From G963662655 sp963665015 (lineage in GTDB: Bacteria; Cloacimonadota; Cloacimonadia; Cloacimonadales; JAIOQZ01): DNA of 64,000 nt. The stretch covers positions 1,798,001-1,862,000 of the forward strand of contig CAXXSY010000004.1 of NCBI GenBank assembly GCA_963665015.2. Reading direction: 5' to 3'. Shown in pieces: positions 24,459-33,396 of this stretch. How positions within the stretch are numbered: the stretch's first letter is position 1; each line of letters begins with the position of its first letter. Both the position numbers and the translations under genes were made by a program. The notes below the pieces were generated by a model that saw only the letters and a list, made by a program, of their open reading frames with translations, had not been told where the DNA came from and ran no database searches.

Positions 24459-27050
24459 CTATTTCAACATGATCATCTTCTTCACGCCGAAGGATTTGCC
24501 ATCGACGGTCATTCGGTAGAAGTATATGCCCGACGACACGCTGTGGCCGGCATCGTCGTCACCCCGCCACAGGACGTGGTGTTCGCCCTTTTCGTAGCGC
24601 GTGTCGGTGAGGGTCTTGACGCGTTGGCCCTTGGTGTTGAAGACCTCGATTCCGACCCGGCTGTCGCTTGCGATCGAGAAATCGATGCGTGTCTCCGGGT
24701 TGAACGGATTGGGCGAATTGCATTTCAACGCTGTCGATAATTCCGGCACGGTGTCATCGGTCGTCGGGAAGGACCAGAACAACCAGTACGGTTCGGCCTC
24801 GCCGGTTGTATATACGGCGTAGATTTTGTAGTCGATCAAGCCGTGCAATGGGTTGGGATGATAATAGTAGGTATCTTCTTGCAGTTCGACGATCGTTTCG
24901 TCTCTGTAGGTAATCCTGTAGCCAAGCATTGAGCGATCGGGTGGACTCAACGGCTGTTTACTGCCTTTGTTGCTCCTCGTTTCGAAATTTTCATCGTCTA
25001 ATGTAAGGATTCCCACTTCCATATCGATCTCGATGTCGTCGATGAAGAAAACCCACCACAAATAGCCCTCGCTGCCGCCGAGGCAGTGCCAGGCGAGCTT
25101 AACGCGCATACCGGCGTAGGATTGAAGATCGACCGAATAGAGTTGTTCGTAATAATCCCACCCGCCTGATAGACATGAAGCGTCCCACAGAATATCCCAG
25201 GTCTCGCCGCCATCGGCGGAGATTTTCAGGTAATAGTGGTCGTCGTAAGTCGATCCCCGATAGACCACACTTTTCCAGCGCACTTCACTCAACCCACCAC
25301 ACAGGAATTCCGGTGAGATCAGCCATTCATCCTGCGGATCATTCGACCACCACAATCCGCAGTGGTAATCGCCGAACGGCTCAAAATTGTCGCTGCTATA
25401 ATCATTCACGGTGAAGTGTCCAGGAATCGGTTGGTCGTCTGATTCGTTGATGCCGTCAAACGACCATTCACTCATCCAGGAGTCGGTTTCAAAATCCTGC
25501 GAATACTCGCGTACACACGATGGAGGATTCCATTCCAAGCTGAAACCGGTTCCTTCCGGGTAACAATTAGCAGCCGTAACCGGCAGCAGCGTTTCGGTCA
25601 GCACGACGTCGATTTCGTCGATTTCCATGTCGTCGATGATAAGATTGTGCTGTTCGTAGTCGTCGAACCTCGGGAGATACACGTTGAGGGTATAGACTCC
25701 CAGCCACACCGCAGGCAGGAACAGCGTGCCACTCGCCGGGACATACCCCTCATAGACGTGATCCTCGTTGCCGTCGATGTTCTCCAGAACCACGTACGCG
25801 CCTTCGGGGCTGTCGCCGGAATTGGTGGATACATTGATTTCAACGTGCGGTGTCCATATTTTGGGTATTGTGTTTGAGAACGCGATTTCCCCAGCCGGAT
25901 ACTGTATTGCCCATCGGTGATAGCCCCATTCGGCATCTTGCCATGTCTCATCGACAAAGGTCGTGTCGGAGTCTTCGTAATCGCCTTCTCCCAGCAGCGT
26001 CCAGGTTTCGGGATTGTCTTCGTCGCCTTCGAGCAGCCTGTAGAAGTACAGATACATGTTTCGATCGGTTCGGAGCGATGCGGTTTCGGGGTATCCATCG
26101 ATGTAAAGGGGTGCGTCAGGCATCGCGCCTTTCGGAGGCGTACTGCCTGCCCGATGTTCAATCTCGCCAAAATCCAGTCCGTTCGCGCGGATTGCGAAGT
26201 TGTACGGATATTCGAGTTCGCTGGGTGTGTGCCAGTCGTTTGCGCTGGCTGCGGTGGTAATCCACTGGGTGCCATCAATGTACTCGTAGGGTTCACCATA
26301 ACCGTCGTCGGTGCCGAGAGCCAGAAAGCCTTCCGGGTAATTCAGCCCGATGTAGAATCCGTGGGGTGCGAGAATGGGTACAGGCAGCGTGAACGTGTTC
26401 CATTCATTGTCGGTATTTTCGACGTCGGTCAGGCAGAAGAGCTCGTATCCCGAATCCGGTCTGCCGGTCTCGTCCAGACCGTAGATGTAGATATCGACCG
26501 CGTTGTGGGGCCCCAGGGTGTCCGTCAGATACCACGTGATCTCATCGATCTGCGCGTCGTGGTAGTGAGCCGCGCCCATTCTCACGTCGTCGCCGCCACT
26601 CTGATATCCGAGTTGCCCGGTGATCATGCCGTCATCGTAGCGATATTCCACACATTCGCCGGTACCCAGTGTCCATGTGAGTGTCACCGTTTGCTGATCC
26701 GCGCTTTCGGTCGCGACAAGATGAATCGGATGCGGCTCGATCCAGATCAGAACCAGATCGCCCATTTCGATATCCTCATCACCAACAATCACCTGTCCCA
26801 TATAGGCATCGTACCCGCTGGCAACCACGAGAACCTGATACGTCTGATTTTCCATTACGCTGTCGAACTCGAAGTATCCGTCATCGTTCGAATAAATACG
26901 GTAATCCACGGCACCGATCAGATCGACGCGCGCACCCGCGAGGCCGGTTTCCGGGTCGTTGCTTCCCACGACTCGACCGTTGACAATAACGATGCTGAAG
27001 AGCGGTGCGGTTATTAAAAACAGTATTGTAAAGCATACTGCAAGCTTCAT
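24459..27050 (-). CDS. Secreted multidomain protein, first of three tandem paralogues
   Basis: An 863-residue protein closely related in layout to the one at 20161-22746. It has a signal peptide (CFTILFLITAPLFS), a regulatory-like module (VNGRVVGSNDPETGLAGARV, SNDDGYFEF), and a segment shared with the paralogue (YRYDDGMITGQLGYQSGGDD; LALGTDDGYGEPYEYIDGTQW). A MAM/cleaved-adhesin-like region follows near residue 530-680 (QDFETDSWMSEWSFDG, WSNDPQDEWLISPEF). The tail is NSPNPFNPETRIDFSIA ... GIYFYRM, ending KKMIMLK. The last about 260 bases are nearly identical to those of the 20161 gene. It has its own promoter and probably drives all three genes. Confidence 0.85.
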   Translation of the reverse strand: MKLAVCFTILFLITAPLFSIVIVNGRVVGSNDPETGLAGARVDLIGAVDYRIYSNDDGYFEFDSVMENQTYQVLVVASGYDAYMGQVIVGDEDIEMGDLVLIWIEPHPIHLVATESADQQTVTLTWTLGTGECVEYRYDDGMITGQLGYQSGGDDVRMGAAHYHDAQIDEITWYLTDTLGPHNAVDIYIYGLDETGRPDSGYELFCLTDVENTDNEWNTFTLPVPILAPHGFYIGLNYPEGFLALGTDDGYGEPYEYIDGTQWITTAASANDWHTPSELEYPYNFAIRANGLDFGEIEHRAGSTPPKGAMPDAPLYIDGYPETASLRTDRNMYLYFYRLLEGDEDNPETWTLLGEGDYEDSDTTFVDETWQDAEWGYHRWAIQYPAGEIAFSNTIPKIWTPHVEINVSTNSGDSPEGAYVVLENIDGNEDHVYEGYVPASGTLFLPAVWLGVYTLNVYLPRFDDYEQHNLIIDDMEIDEIDVVLTETLLPVTAANCYPEGTGFSLEWNPPSCVREYSQDFETDSWMSEWSFDGINESDDQPIPGHFTVNDYSSDNFEPFGDYHCGLWWSNDPQDEWLISPEFLCGGLSEVRWKSVVYRGSTYDDHYYLKISADGGETWDILWDASCLSGGWDYYEQLYSVDLQSYAGMRVKLAWHCLGGSEGYLWWVFFIDDIEIDMEVGILTLDDENFETRSNKGSKQPLSPPDRSMLGYRITYRDETIVELQEDTYYYHPNPLHGLIDYKIYAVYTTGEAEPYWLFWSFPTTDDTVPELSTALKCNSPNPFNPETRIDFSIASDSRVGIEVFNTKGQRVKTLTDTRYEKGEHHVLWRGDDDAGHSVSSGIYFYRMTVDGKSFGVKKMIMLK

Positions 27051-27119
27051 ATCATCCCCCGTATCCCAGTCATTTGCTTTCGCTAAAAACCATGTCGAAC
27101 CGCAATGACCACAAAGAGA

Positions 27120-27147
27120 ATTATCGGTCTGGATTAATTGCCGTCAA
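27120..27147 (-). promoter_or_regulatory. Candidate sigma-70 promoter of the three-paralogue operon
   Basis: On the minus strand TTGACG (27147-27142), 16 bases, then GATAAT (27125-27120), each matching 5 of 6 consensus bases. It lies about 70 bases upstream of the start at 27050. Confidence 0.6.
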
Positions 27148-27156
27148 GAAAATTAT

Positions 27157-27180
27157 GGGAGAGCCTTGTCGAGCCCTCCC
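27157..27180 (-). terminator. Possible terminator after the LVIVD-repeat gene
   Basis: Read on the minus strand, GGGAGGGC...GCTCTCCC forms an imperfect hairpin followed by ATAATTTT. It lies just downstream of the stop of the gene at 27197-29329. Confidence 0.4.
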
Positions 27181-27196
27181 GTGTATGGATCGTGGA

Positions 27197-29329
27197 TTAT
27201 TTCAACAGGAGCATCTTGCCGGTGGCGGTGTGGTTTTTCGACTGCATCCGGCTCAGATAGACGCCGCTGGCGACCGGCTTGCCACCATCGTCCAGTCCGT
27301 CCCAGACGTGGCTGTGAGCACCCGCGTCCTGCATACCGTCGTAGAGCGTCTTGACCTTCTCGCCCCGAATGTTGTAGATGCAGAGCGACACCTTCCCGGC
27401 CTCGGCGAGCGAGTAGCGGATGGTCGTCGATGGATTGAACGGGTTGGGCGCGTTGCCAAGGAGGGAGGTACTCGTCTCGGGGATGTCCTCTTCGTCTGTG
27501 TCCGCCGCAGTGCAGTCGTAGATGCTGAAATAACTTCTATCAGCGACGTAGGCTGTATTACCAATGACTTGGAGCCCCGTTGCCATACTTGACGTATCGA
27601 AATATCCCGTTTCGACAGGATTCATGGGATCACTGACATCAATCACATGGATTCCTCCATAGGTGTTTGCAGTGAATACTTTGTCACCTGATACTTCGAT
27701 ATCCACGATACCTCGTGAAAACTCGAAAAGTGATAATTCAACTGGATTACTCAGATCGTTGATGTCAATAATGCGTACTCCGTTTTCGAAATCTGCAATA
27801 AATACGAAATTATCACTCACGCACACATCACAAGCATTTCCTTCCGTTGGTAACTCTGAGAAAAGGGTAGGGTTAGATACGTTGCTGATATCAACAATGC
27901 GTAACCCACCCGACCCAGCAGCCAGAAATGCATAATCGCCGGAAATGTATAAACCTCTTGCGGTTGGATAGGAAAACGTAGAGGTGAGGATGGGCTCAGA
28001 TGGATCGTTCACATCCACAATGTACATTCCGGACGCACTGGCAATATATGCATAGTTGTCGGCCACATCGATCCCATGAATGCTACTTGATAAACAAAGT
28101 TCACTCAATTGGATGGGAACATTGGGATTGGAAAAATCGATCACAAATAGCCCTTTGCTCCAATCTGCAATATATGCAATGTTGCCATCAATATCTATTC
28201 CTATAGCATCATTTTCGAGATTTAAGCCACCCAACAATAGTGGACTAATTGGATTACTGATATCGAGGACTTGAAATCGAGAGTTGGATGCCAAACATGC
28301 GAATTGATCCGATATCTCGACATCACAGGCAGAGCCATTGGAATGGATGATGCCGGTTTGCTCTGGTTGTGATGGGGTATCGATATTGTTGATAGTAAAA
28401 TCGTAAAAGCCAGTTATTAGCATGTTGTTTGATGCTGCAACGCAGTTATATGAGTTATTCTGAGTATCATTATATTCGAATATTGGTTCTTCGGGATTTT
28501 CAATATTTACGATAGTCAGTCCAAGGATATCACTTGCCATGCATGCATAATTCCCCGAAATTGCAATATCTGAAGTGGATATTGAATTGAAAGTACTGAT
28601 TTCCTCCGGGGCTGAGGGATTGCTGATGTCAAGAATACTACAAGTAGTTGACGATGCAACAAGAGCATAATTCTCTTGTATCCCAACCGCTTTCGGGAAG
28701 TCTGGAAATGTGAATGCTCCATTGATTACAGGATTACAGGGATCACTGATATTGAGAATAAGGCATCTTCTCGAATTTCCCGTAACATCTGTGATATATA
28801 TATAATTCTCAGATATCTCTAAATCCGTAACGGATGTAATTCTATCGAGCAACTCAACCTCAAAAGGTTCATCCGGATTGATAACATTATAGACATGAAT
28901 ACCTTCATCAATTTCAGCGAAAAGGACATAGTCATCATATACTGCAACCGCATTAACTGCACCAACTGTTTCAATTGAACATATCTCGATCGGCTCTAAA
29001 AGATCACTTATATCGATTATCCTTAATGCGCCTGCGTAATCAGCAACATAGGCAAAATTGTCCGAAATGGCTCCACGGTAAGCCTGATCAGGTGAATTGC
29101 AATTGCTAATTACAAAGGGTTCTGTTTGGTACTGTATGTCCGCAATTACCAATCCGGAACCTAAGTCAGCAATGAAAGCATAGTTGTTTACTATCTCAAT
29201 ATCTCGAATAAAAGTGAAAGGTGAAAACCAGCTCTGTCCTACCAGCTCCACATTCCAACTATCCTGCGCTACGACATTACCGATAATCCCTACAACGATT
29301 ACGAGTGCGATCAACAATCCGTTTCTCAT
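27197..29329 (-). CDS. Secreted LVIVD-repeat beta-propeller protein with C-terminal sorting tail
   Basis: A 710-residue protein. The signal peptide (MRNGLLIALVIVVGIIGNVVA) precedes about 14 repeats of some 43 residues with the LVIVD pattern: YAYIAS..GMYIVDVNDPSEPIL, YAFLAAGSGGLRIVDISNVSNP, VFIADFENGVRIIDINDLSNP. These repeats form beta-propellers. The tail is GNAPNPFNPSTTIRYSLAEAG ... GVYLSRM, ending KMLLLK. The start at 29329 has AGGAGG 4 bases upstream; the frame is open further but without a ribosome-binding site. The middle is more AT-rich than the tail, so the tail module may have a separate history. The ligand is unknown. Confidence 0.87.
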   Translation of the reverse strand: MRNGLLIALVIVVGIIGNVVAQDSWNVELVGQSWFSPFTFIRDIEIVNNYAFIADLGSGLVIADIQYQTEPFVISNCNSPDQAYRGAISDNFAYVADYAGALRIIDISDLLEPIEICSIETVGAVNAVAVYDDYVLFAEIDEGIHVYNVINPDEPFEVELLDRITSVTDLEISENYIYITDVTGNSRRCLILNISDPCNPVINGAFTFPDFPKAVGIQENYALVASSTTCSILDISNPSAPEEISTFNSISTSDIAISGNYACMASDILGLTIVNIENPEEPIFEYNDTQNNSYNCVAASNNMLITGFYDFTINNIDTPSQPEQTGIIHSNGSACDVEISDQFACLASNSRFQVLDISNPISPLLLGGLNLENDAIGIDIDGNIAYIADWSKGLFVIDFSNPNVPIQLSELCLSSSIHGIDVADNYAYIASASGMYIVDVNDPSEPILTSTFSYPTARGLYISGDYAFLAAGSGGLRIVDISNVSNPTLFSELPTEGNACDVCVSDNFVFIADFENGVRIIDINDLSNPVELSLFEFSRGIVDIEVSGDKVFTANTYGGIHVIDVSDPMNPVETGYFDTSSMATGLQVIGNTAYVADRSYFSIYDCTAADTDEEDIPETSTSLLGNAPNPFNPSTTIRYSLAEAGKVSLCIYNIRGEKVKTLYDGMQDAGAHSHVWDGLDDGGKPVASGVYLSRMQSKNHTATGKMLLLK

Positions 29330-29361
29330 GCTGCCTCCTGATTTTGAATGGTTGATAACCG

Positions 29362-29390
29362 ATGATAGAACACGCACGATAGTTTGTCAA
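29362..29390 (-). promoter_or_regulatory. Sigma-70 promoter of the LVIVD-repeat gene
   Basis: On the minus strand TTGACA (29390-29385), 17 bases, TATCAT (29367-29362). The -35 is perfect, the -10 matches 5 of 6, and the start codon is about 33 bases downstream. Confidence 0.75.
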
Positions 29391-29433
29391 ATTTAATTTT
29401 GCGGAACATTGCATCGGACATGGCATTTCTCAC

Positions 29434-29449
29434 TGGCACATGACTTGCA
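29434..29449 (+). promoter_or_regulatory. Sigma-54 (RpoN) promoter
   Basis: TGGCACATGACTTGCA matches the -24/-12 consensus TGGCAC-N5-TTGCA at every defined base. It lies 36 bases upstream of the start codon at 29486, on the right strand, leaving room for initiation near 29461. No activator gene is seen next to it. Confidence 0.78.
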
Positions 29450-29485
29450 CGGTAAATATTTATTGATCGAGTAGGAGTATTTTAT

Positions 29486-30691
29486 ATGAAATCGCTGATT
29501 ACCACAATTCTACTCATGATGGGAGTATGTTTAATGGCAGGTCTATCCCTCAAACCAGTGGGCAGTTACAAGACAGATGTCAAGGGTCCGATCCGGATTC
29601 CGTTCGAGATGGTGGATAACAAACCGGTATTCGATGCGGAGATCAACGGCGTGGCTGTACGTATGATGATCGATAACGGACGGCTGTGGGACGAGATATG
29701 GTTTTTCGGCAGTCCGGTTGTTGAGAAGCTCGGGCTTGTTCCTGAAGAGGGCGGCACGATCGGAGGAGCCGGCAGCGGCGACCCGACGGAAGCGACCTAC
29801 ACCGACGGGGTGACGATCCGGTTCGGCGATGTCACGTTCTACGATCAAGAGTGTATTATCTCGCCTGCGTCGGCGGGCTTTACGAGGATGTTCCCGCATG
29901 TTGACGGGCAGATATCCAACACGTTCTTCAGCCACTTTCAAGTCGAGTTCGACTTCGAGAAGAACGAGGTCGTCCTGCATCGCCCAGAAGCCTTTCAGCC
30001 GACGGACAGTACATTCTGCCTGAATATGACGGCGTGGGAAGACGGCGGTCATTCGGTTCCGATCCGACTGGAGCTGGCGGACGGCAAGGTTTTCGAGGAC
30101 ATCGTCGATCTCGATTTCGGCGGGATCAACGTCCTCAAGCTTGCGGTGAACGAGGAGCGTGGAATCGTCGCGCCCGAGAAGAACCTTCCCGCCACGTTCG
30201 GCTACGGCGCGCAGGGTCCCATCCAGGGGCATTACGGTCGGATCAAGTCGCTGACGCTCGGTGATATCACGTTCGAGAACGAACTCGTGGCGTTCGGCAA
30301 CCGGCAGGAGATGCGCGTCGAAGGAACCAGCCTGGGGATCATCGGATTGCCGCTGCTCTCACGCTTCAATCCGGTCTTCGACTACCTGGAGAAGCGCCTG
30401 TATCTCACGCCGAACAAGTTTTTTCGACGAAAATTCGAGCACAACATGTCGGGCATGAAGGTTGGGCATGACTATGTCGTGAAAGAAGTCACGCCGGGCT
30501 GGGCCGCGGAGGAAGCGGGAATCGAGGTGGGCGATCGCGTCGTCGAGATCGAAGGTGAAGCCATGCAGGAACGTTCGTATTACGACTACCTCAATTTCGT
30601 GGAAAGCAGGCACGGTAGGCGACTGAAACTGCTGCTCGACCGTGACGGCAAGCGAATCGAGACCACGTTGATACTGAAGAGACTCATCTAA
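29486..30691 (+). CDS. Exported retropepsin-like/PDZ protein with degenerate catalytic motifs
   Basis: A 401-residue protein with an N-terminal signal peptide (TILLMMGVCLMAGLSL). It has the same two-lobe retropepsin plus PDZ architecture as the lipoprotein at 3551-4741. The expected D-T-G is replaced by DNG (MMIDNGRLWDE, Asp63) in the first lobe and DFGG (DLDFGGINVLK) in the second. The PDZ domain is near residues 320-395 (VVKEVTPGWAAEEAGIEVGDRV). It may be a non-catalytic peptide-binding protein or an unusual protease. A consensus sigma-54 promoter lies directly upstream. The start has AGGAG 8 bases before it. The permease gene follows after 56 bases. Confidence 0.75.
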   Translation: MKSLITTILLMMGVCLMAGLSLKPVGSYKTDVKGPIRIPFEMVDNKPVFDAEINGVAVRMMIDNGRLWDEIWFFGSPVVEKLGLVPEEGGTIGGAGSGDPTEATYTDGVTIRFGDVTFYDQECIISPASAGFTRMFPHVDGQISNTFFSHFQVEFDFEKNEVVLHRPEAFQPTDSTFCLNMTAWEDGGHSVPIRLELADGKVFEDIVDLDFGGINVLKLAVNEERGIVAPEKNLPATFGYGAQGPIQGHYGRIKSLTLGDITFENELVAFGNRQEMRVEGTSLGIIGLPLLSRFNPVFDYLEKRLYLTPNKFFRRKFEHNMSGMKVGHDYVVKEVTPGWAAEEAGIEVGDRVVEIEGEAMQERSYYDYLNFVESRHGRRLKLLLDRDGKRIETTLILKRLI

Positions 30692-30747
30692 CCCGTGTGC
30701 CCAACTGTACACCCCATGTTCATTAACGCGTAAGAAAGGACGTAGCG

Positions 30748-33168
30748 ATGCTGTATAAAGCTTTAAAAATGTATTTCAGGCATATCAAGAACCACAAGGC
30801 GTTCACGTTCATCACGATCAGCGGCCTGATTATCGGAATGGCCGCCTGTATTCTGATCTTGATATACGTGGCCCACGAAAAGAGCTACGATACGTTTCAC
30901 CGGCACTATGACGACCTCTATCGCGTGCAGTACAACATCTATCGCGACGGCGAACTCCGCGTCCAGTGCGCGGCGGCGGTTCCGGCTGTCGGTCCGGCGA
31001 TGGTGGAAAATTTCCCCGAAGCGTTGGCGTTCACGCGTGCATTCCCGTGGAGCTGTGTGTTTACCGTCGGCGATAACTCGATCCGGCAGAAGAAGGTTCA
31101 GATCGTGACGCCCAATTTCACGACGATTCTGGATTTCCCGATAATTCGTGGCGATGCGGATTCGGCGCTGGTTCGTCCCTACACTGTCGTCCTGTGCGAG
31201 TCGATGGCAAAGCAGCTTTTCGGAGATGAAGACCCGTTGGGCAAGACCATGCGATTCAACGGCGAGATGGATGCGGAGGTCACGGGAATCTGCGAGGACG
31301 TTCCCGAGAATTCTCATATCAAATTCAGCGCACTTATATCATTTTCATCTTTGGTCGATTTTGCGGGAGAGGCTGCGGAGACGGCATGGGGCTGGTACGA
31401 TTTCAACACCTACGTGCTGATGCAGCCGGGCGTCGATCATAAAGAATTCAACCGGAAATTCGATGCCTGGCTCCACGACCAAGAGAACAATCCCGAGATC
31501 GCTGAGCGGACGGAGGACATGGAATTCCTGCTTCAACCGCTCAAGGACATCCACCTCTATTCGAAGCTGTTGCAGGAATCGGAGCCGGACGAGCAGGGCG
31601 ACGGGCAGGCGGTTCGACTTCTGACGCTGGTTGCGGTGTTCATCCTGATTCTGGCGTGGATCAACTTCATCAATCTTTCGGTCACCAGCGCGCTGGGTCG
31701 GGCGAGGGAGGTCGGGCTACGAAAAGTTTGCGGCGCCGAGCGTCATGTCCTGATCCGGCAATTCATCTTTGAATCGGTCGTCACCAATCTCGTCGCCATG
31801 ATCGTGGCGGTGCTGGCAGTCGAGGCGATCCTGCCGTGGTTCAGGCATCTTACGGGTGCGTCACTCGGTTTCGGGCTGCTGTTCGATTCGGGTTACTGGC
31901 TCTGGCTTGCGATACTTTTCATCGGCGGCGCGATCCTGACGAACCTCTATCCGGCGTTCGTGCAGTCGGCGTTCGATCCGGTGATCGTTCTCAAGGGGAG
32001 CTTTGCGAGGTCGCGTTCAGGGTCGCTTATGAAGAAGATTCTGGTCGTGTTCCAGTTCACTGTATCCGCAGCGCTTATCGCGGGAACGATTATCGTGTTC
32101 TTGCAGATGCGGCACCTCGAGAACAAGGATATCGGCGTCGATATCGATCAGGTCGTCGCAGTGATGAGACCCGAGGTGTTTTCGGCGGATTCGTTGGCGT
32201 TCTCGAGCTTCAAGGCGTTTTCCTACGATGCCCGTCAGATACCGCAGATAAAGGATCTGGCGTTGGGCAACAACGTCCCCGGCGATGAGATATTCTGGGC
32301 GAACGGGTCCCGCAGGAAAGACCAGGATAAGGAAGAATCCAAGGTGATGTACATGGTCGGGATCGACGAATTCTACGTGCCGTTTTTCCGTATCCCTGTG
32401 ATCGCCGGCCGGAATTTCGACATCGAACATTTCGCGTCGGACGATACCGCAGCCGTGATCAATCGGGCGGCACTCGAGTTCTACGACTTCAAGTCGCCGG
32501 AGGACGCTGTCGGCGAGATGATTATCCAGGGCGGAAACACTCTCGAGATCATCGGCGTGATCGAGAATTATAACCAGATGAGCCCGAAGGGGCCGGTCAT
32601 TCCGCTGCTCTTCGTATTCAGAAAAAACAGCCGTAACTATCACCTGTTCCGGATTCACGGACAGGATGTCAGAGGGACTCTCTCCCGGATTCGAACTTTG
32701 TGGGAGAAGCATTATCCGGGCAATCCGTTCGAGTACTTTTTTCTGGACGAGTTCTTCAATCGACAATATGAAAAGGATCGGCAGTTCGGTCTGGTTTTCG
32801 GCGTTTTCGCGGGCCTGGCAATCTTCGTCTCGATCCTGGGGCTCGTCGCGCTCACGGCGTACAGCAATATCCAGCGCAGCAAGGAGATCGCGGTCAGGAA
32901 GGTCCATGGCGCGCGGTTCTGGCGATTGCTCATGATGGTGATGAAAGAGCAGATTCAGTGGGTGGTTCTGGCAAATATCCTGGCGGTTCCCATCGCGTGG
33001 TTTGGCATGGAACAATGGCTCAGAAATTTCGAGTGGCGCATCACCATCCAGCCCTGGATTTTCGTGCTGGTGTTCGTGATCACCATCCTGATCGCAATGC
33101 TGACGACGCTCTACTACACCATCGGCACGGTACGCAGAAATCCTGCGGATATCCTCCGGTTCGAGTAG
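30748..33168 (+). CDS. MacB/FtsX-type ABC transporter permease
   Basis: An 806-residue inner-membrane protein. The first transmembrane helix (FTFITISGLIIGMAACILILIYVA) is followed by a MacB-like periplasmic domain (YDTFHRHYDDLYRVQYNIYRDGE). An FtsX core of three helices (LTLVAVFILILAWINFINLS, VGLRKVCGAERHVLIRQF) follows, then a second periplasmic domain and a second FtsX core (VFGVFAGLAIFVSILGLVAL, EIAVRKVHGARFWRLL). Such duplicated permeases are common in Bacteroidota and relatives and pair with a LolD/MacB-type ATPase, which is not encoded here. GAAAGGA lies before the start. It may share the sigma-54 promoter of the preceding gene. Confidence 0.88.
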   Translation: MLYKALKMYFRHIKNHKAFTFITISGLIIGMAACILILIYVAHEKSYDTFHRHYDDLYRVQYNIYRDGELRVQCAAAVPAVGPAMVENFPEALAFTRAFPWSCVFTVGDNSIRQKKVQIVTPNFTTILDFPIIRGDADSALVRPYTVVLCESMAKQLFGDEDPLGKTMRFNGEMDAEVTGICEDVPENSHIKFSALISFSSLVDFAGEAAETAWGWYDFNTYVLMQPGVDHKEFNRKFDAWLHDQENNPEIAERTEDMEFLLQPLKDIHLYSKLLQESEPDEQGDGQAVRLLTLVAVFILILAWINFINLSVTSALGRAREVGLRKVCGAERHVLIRQFIFESVVTNLVAMIVAVLAVEAILPWFRHLTGASLGFGLLFDSGYWLWLAILFIGGAILTNLYPAFVQSAFDPVIVLKGSFARSRSGSLMKKILVVFQFTVSAALIAGTIIVFLQMRHLENKDIGVDIDQVVAVMRPEVFSADSLAFSSFKAFSYDARQIPQIKDLALGNNVPGDEIFWANGSRRKDQDKEESKVMYMVGIDEFYVPFFRIPVIAGRNFDIEHFASDDTAAVINRAALEFYDFKSPEDAVGEMIIQGGNTLEIIGVIENYNQMSPKGPVIPLLFVFRKNSRNYHLFRIHGQDVRGTLSRIRTLWEKHYPGNPFEYFFLDEFFNRQYEKDRQFGLVFGVFAGLAIFVSILGLVALTAYSNIQRSKEIAVRKVHGARFWRLLMMVMKEQIQWVVLANILAVPIAWFGMEQWLRNFEWRITIQPWIFVLVFVITILIAMLTTLYYTIGTVRRNPADILRFE

Positions 33169-33177
33169 CGTTTACCG

Positions 33178-33396
33178 GGAGAGGCTCGCCCGGAGGTCGA
33201 GCGCTACGAGAGAAAGGGGATGCCAAGCTGGAGCTTGGCGGACCGGAGAGACGGGCAGACACAGAGGTCTGCCTCTACAGTGGCACACAGGCACCTGTAG
33301 GTTTTGAAGAATGAGAAACCTGAACCTGCATCTCTCATGAGATTATTGAAAACCAACATTCGGAAGAGCCTTCGGCACATTCGGAAGTTGGTTTTC
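33178..33396. repeat. Mosaic of hairpin modules between convergent genes
   Basis: In order: GCCCGGAGGTCGAGCGCTA (33187-33205), the inverted hairpin GCCAAGCTGGAGCTTGGC (about 33222-33239), a GCAGACACAGAGGTCTGC hairpin (about 33254-33271), and a long hairpin with arms GAAAACCAAC (33348-33357) and GTTGGTTTTC (33387-33396). The last overlaps the stop codon of the antiporter gene and could end transcription from either side. Confidence 0.7.

Noticed and set aside
30748..33168. A complete ABC transporter operon
   Set aside because: Only the permease is present. No ATP-binding or membrane-fusion protein gene lies beside it.
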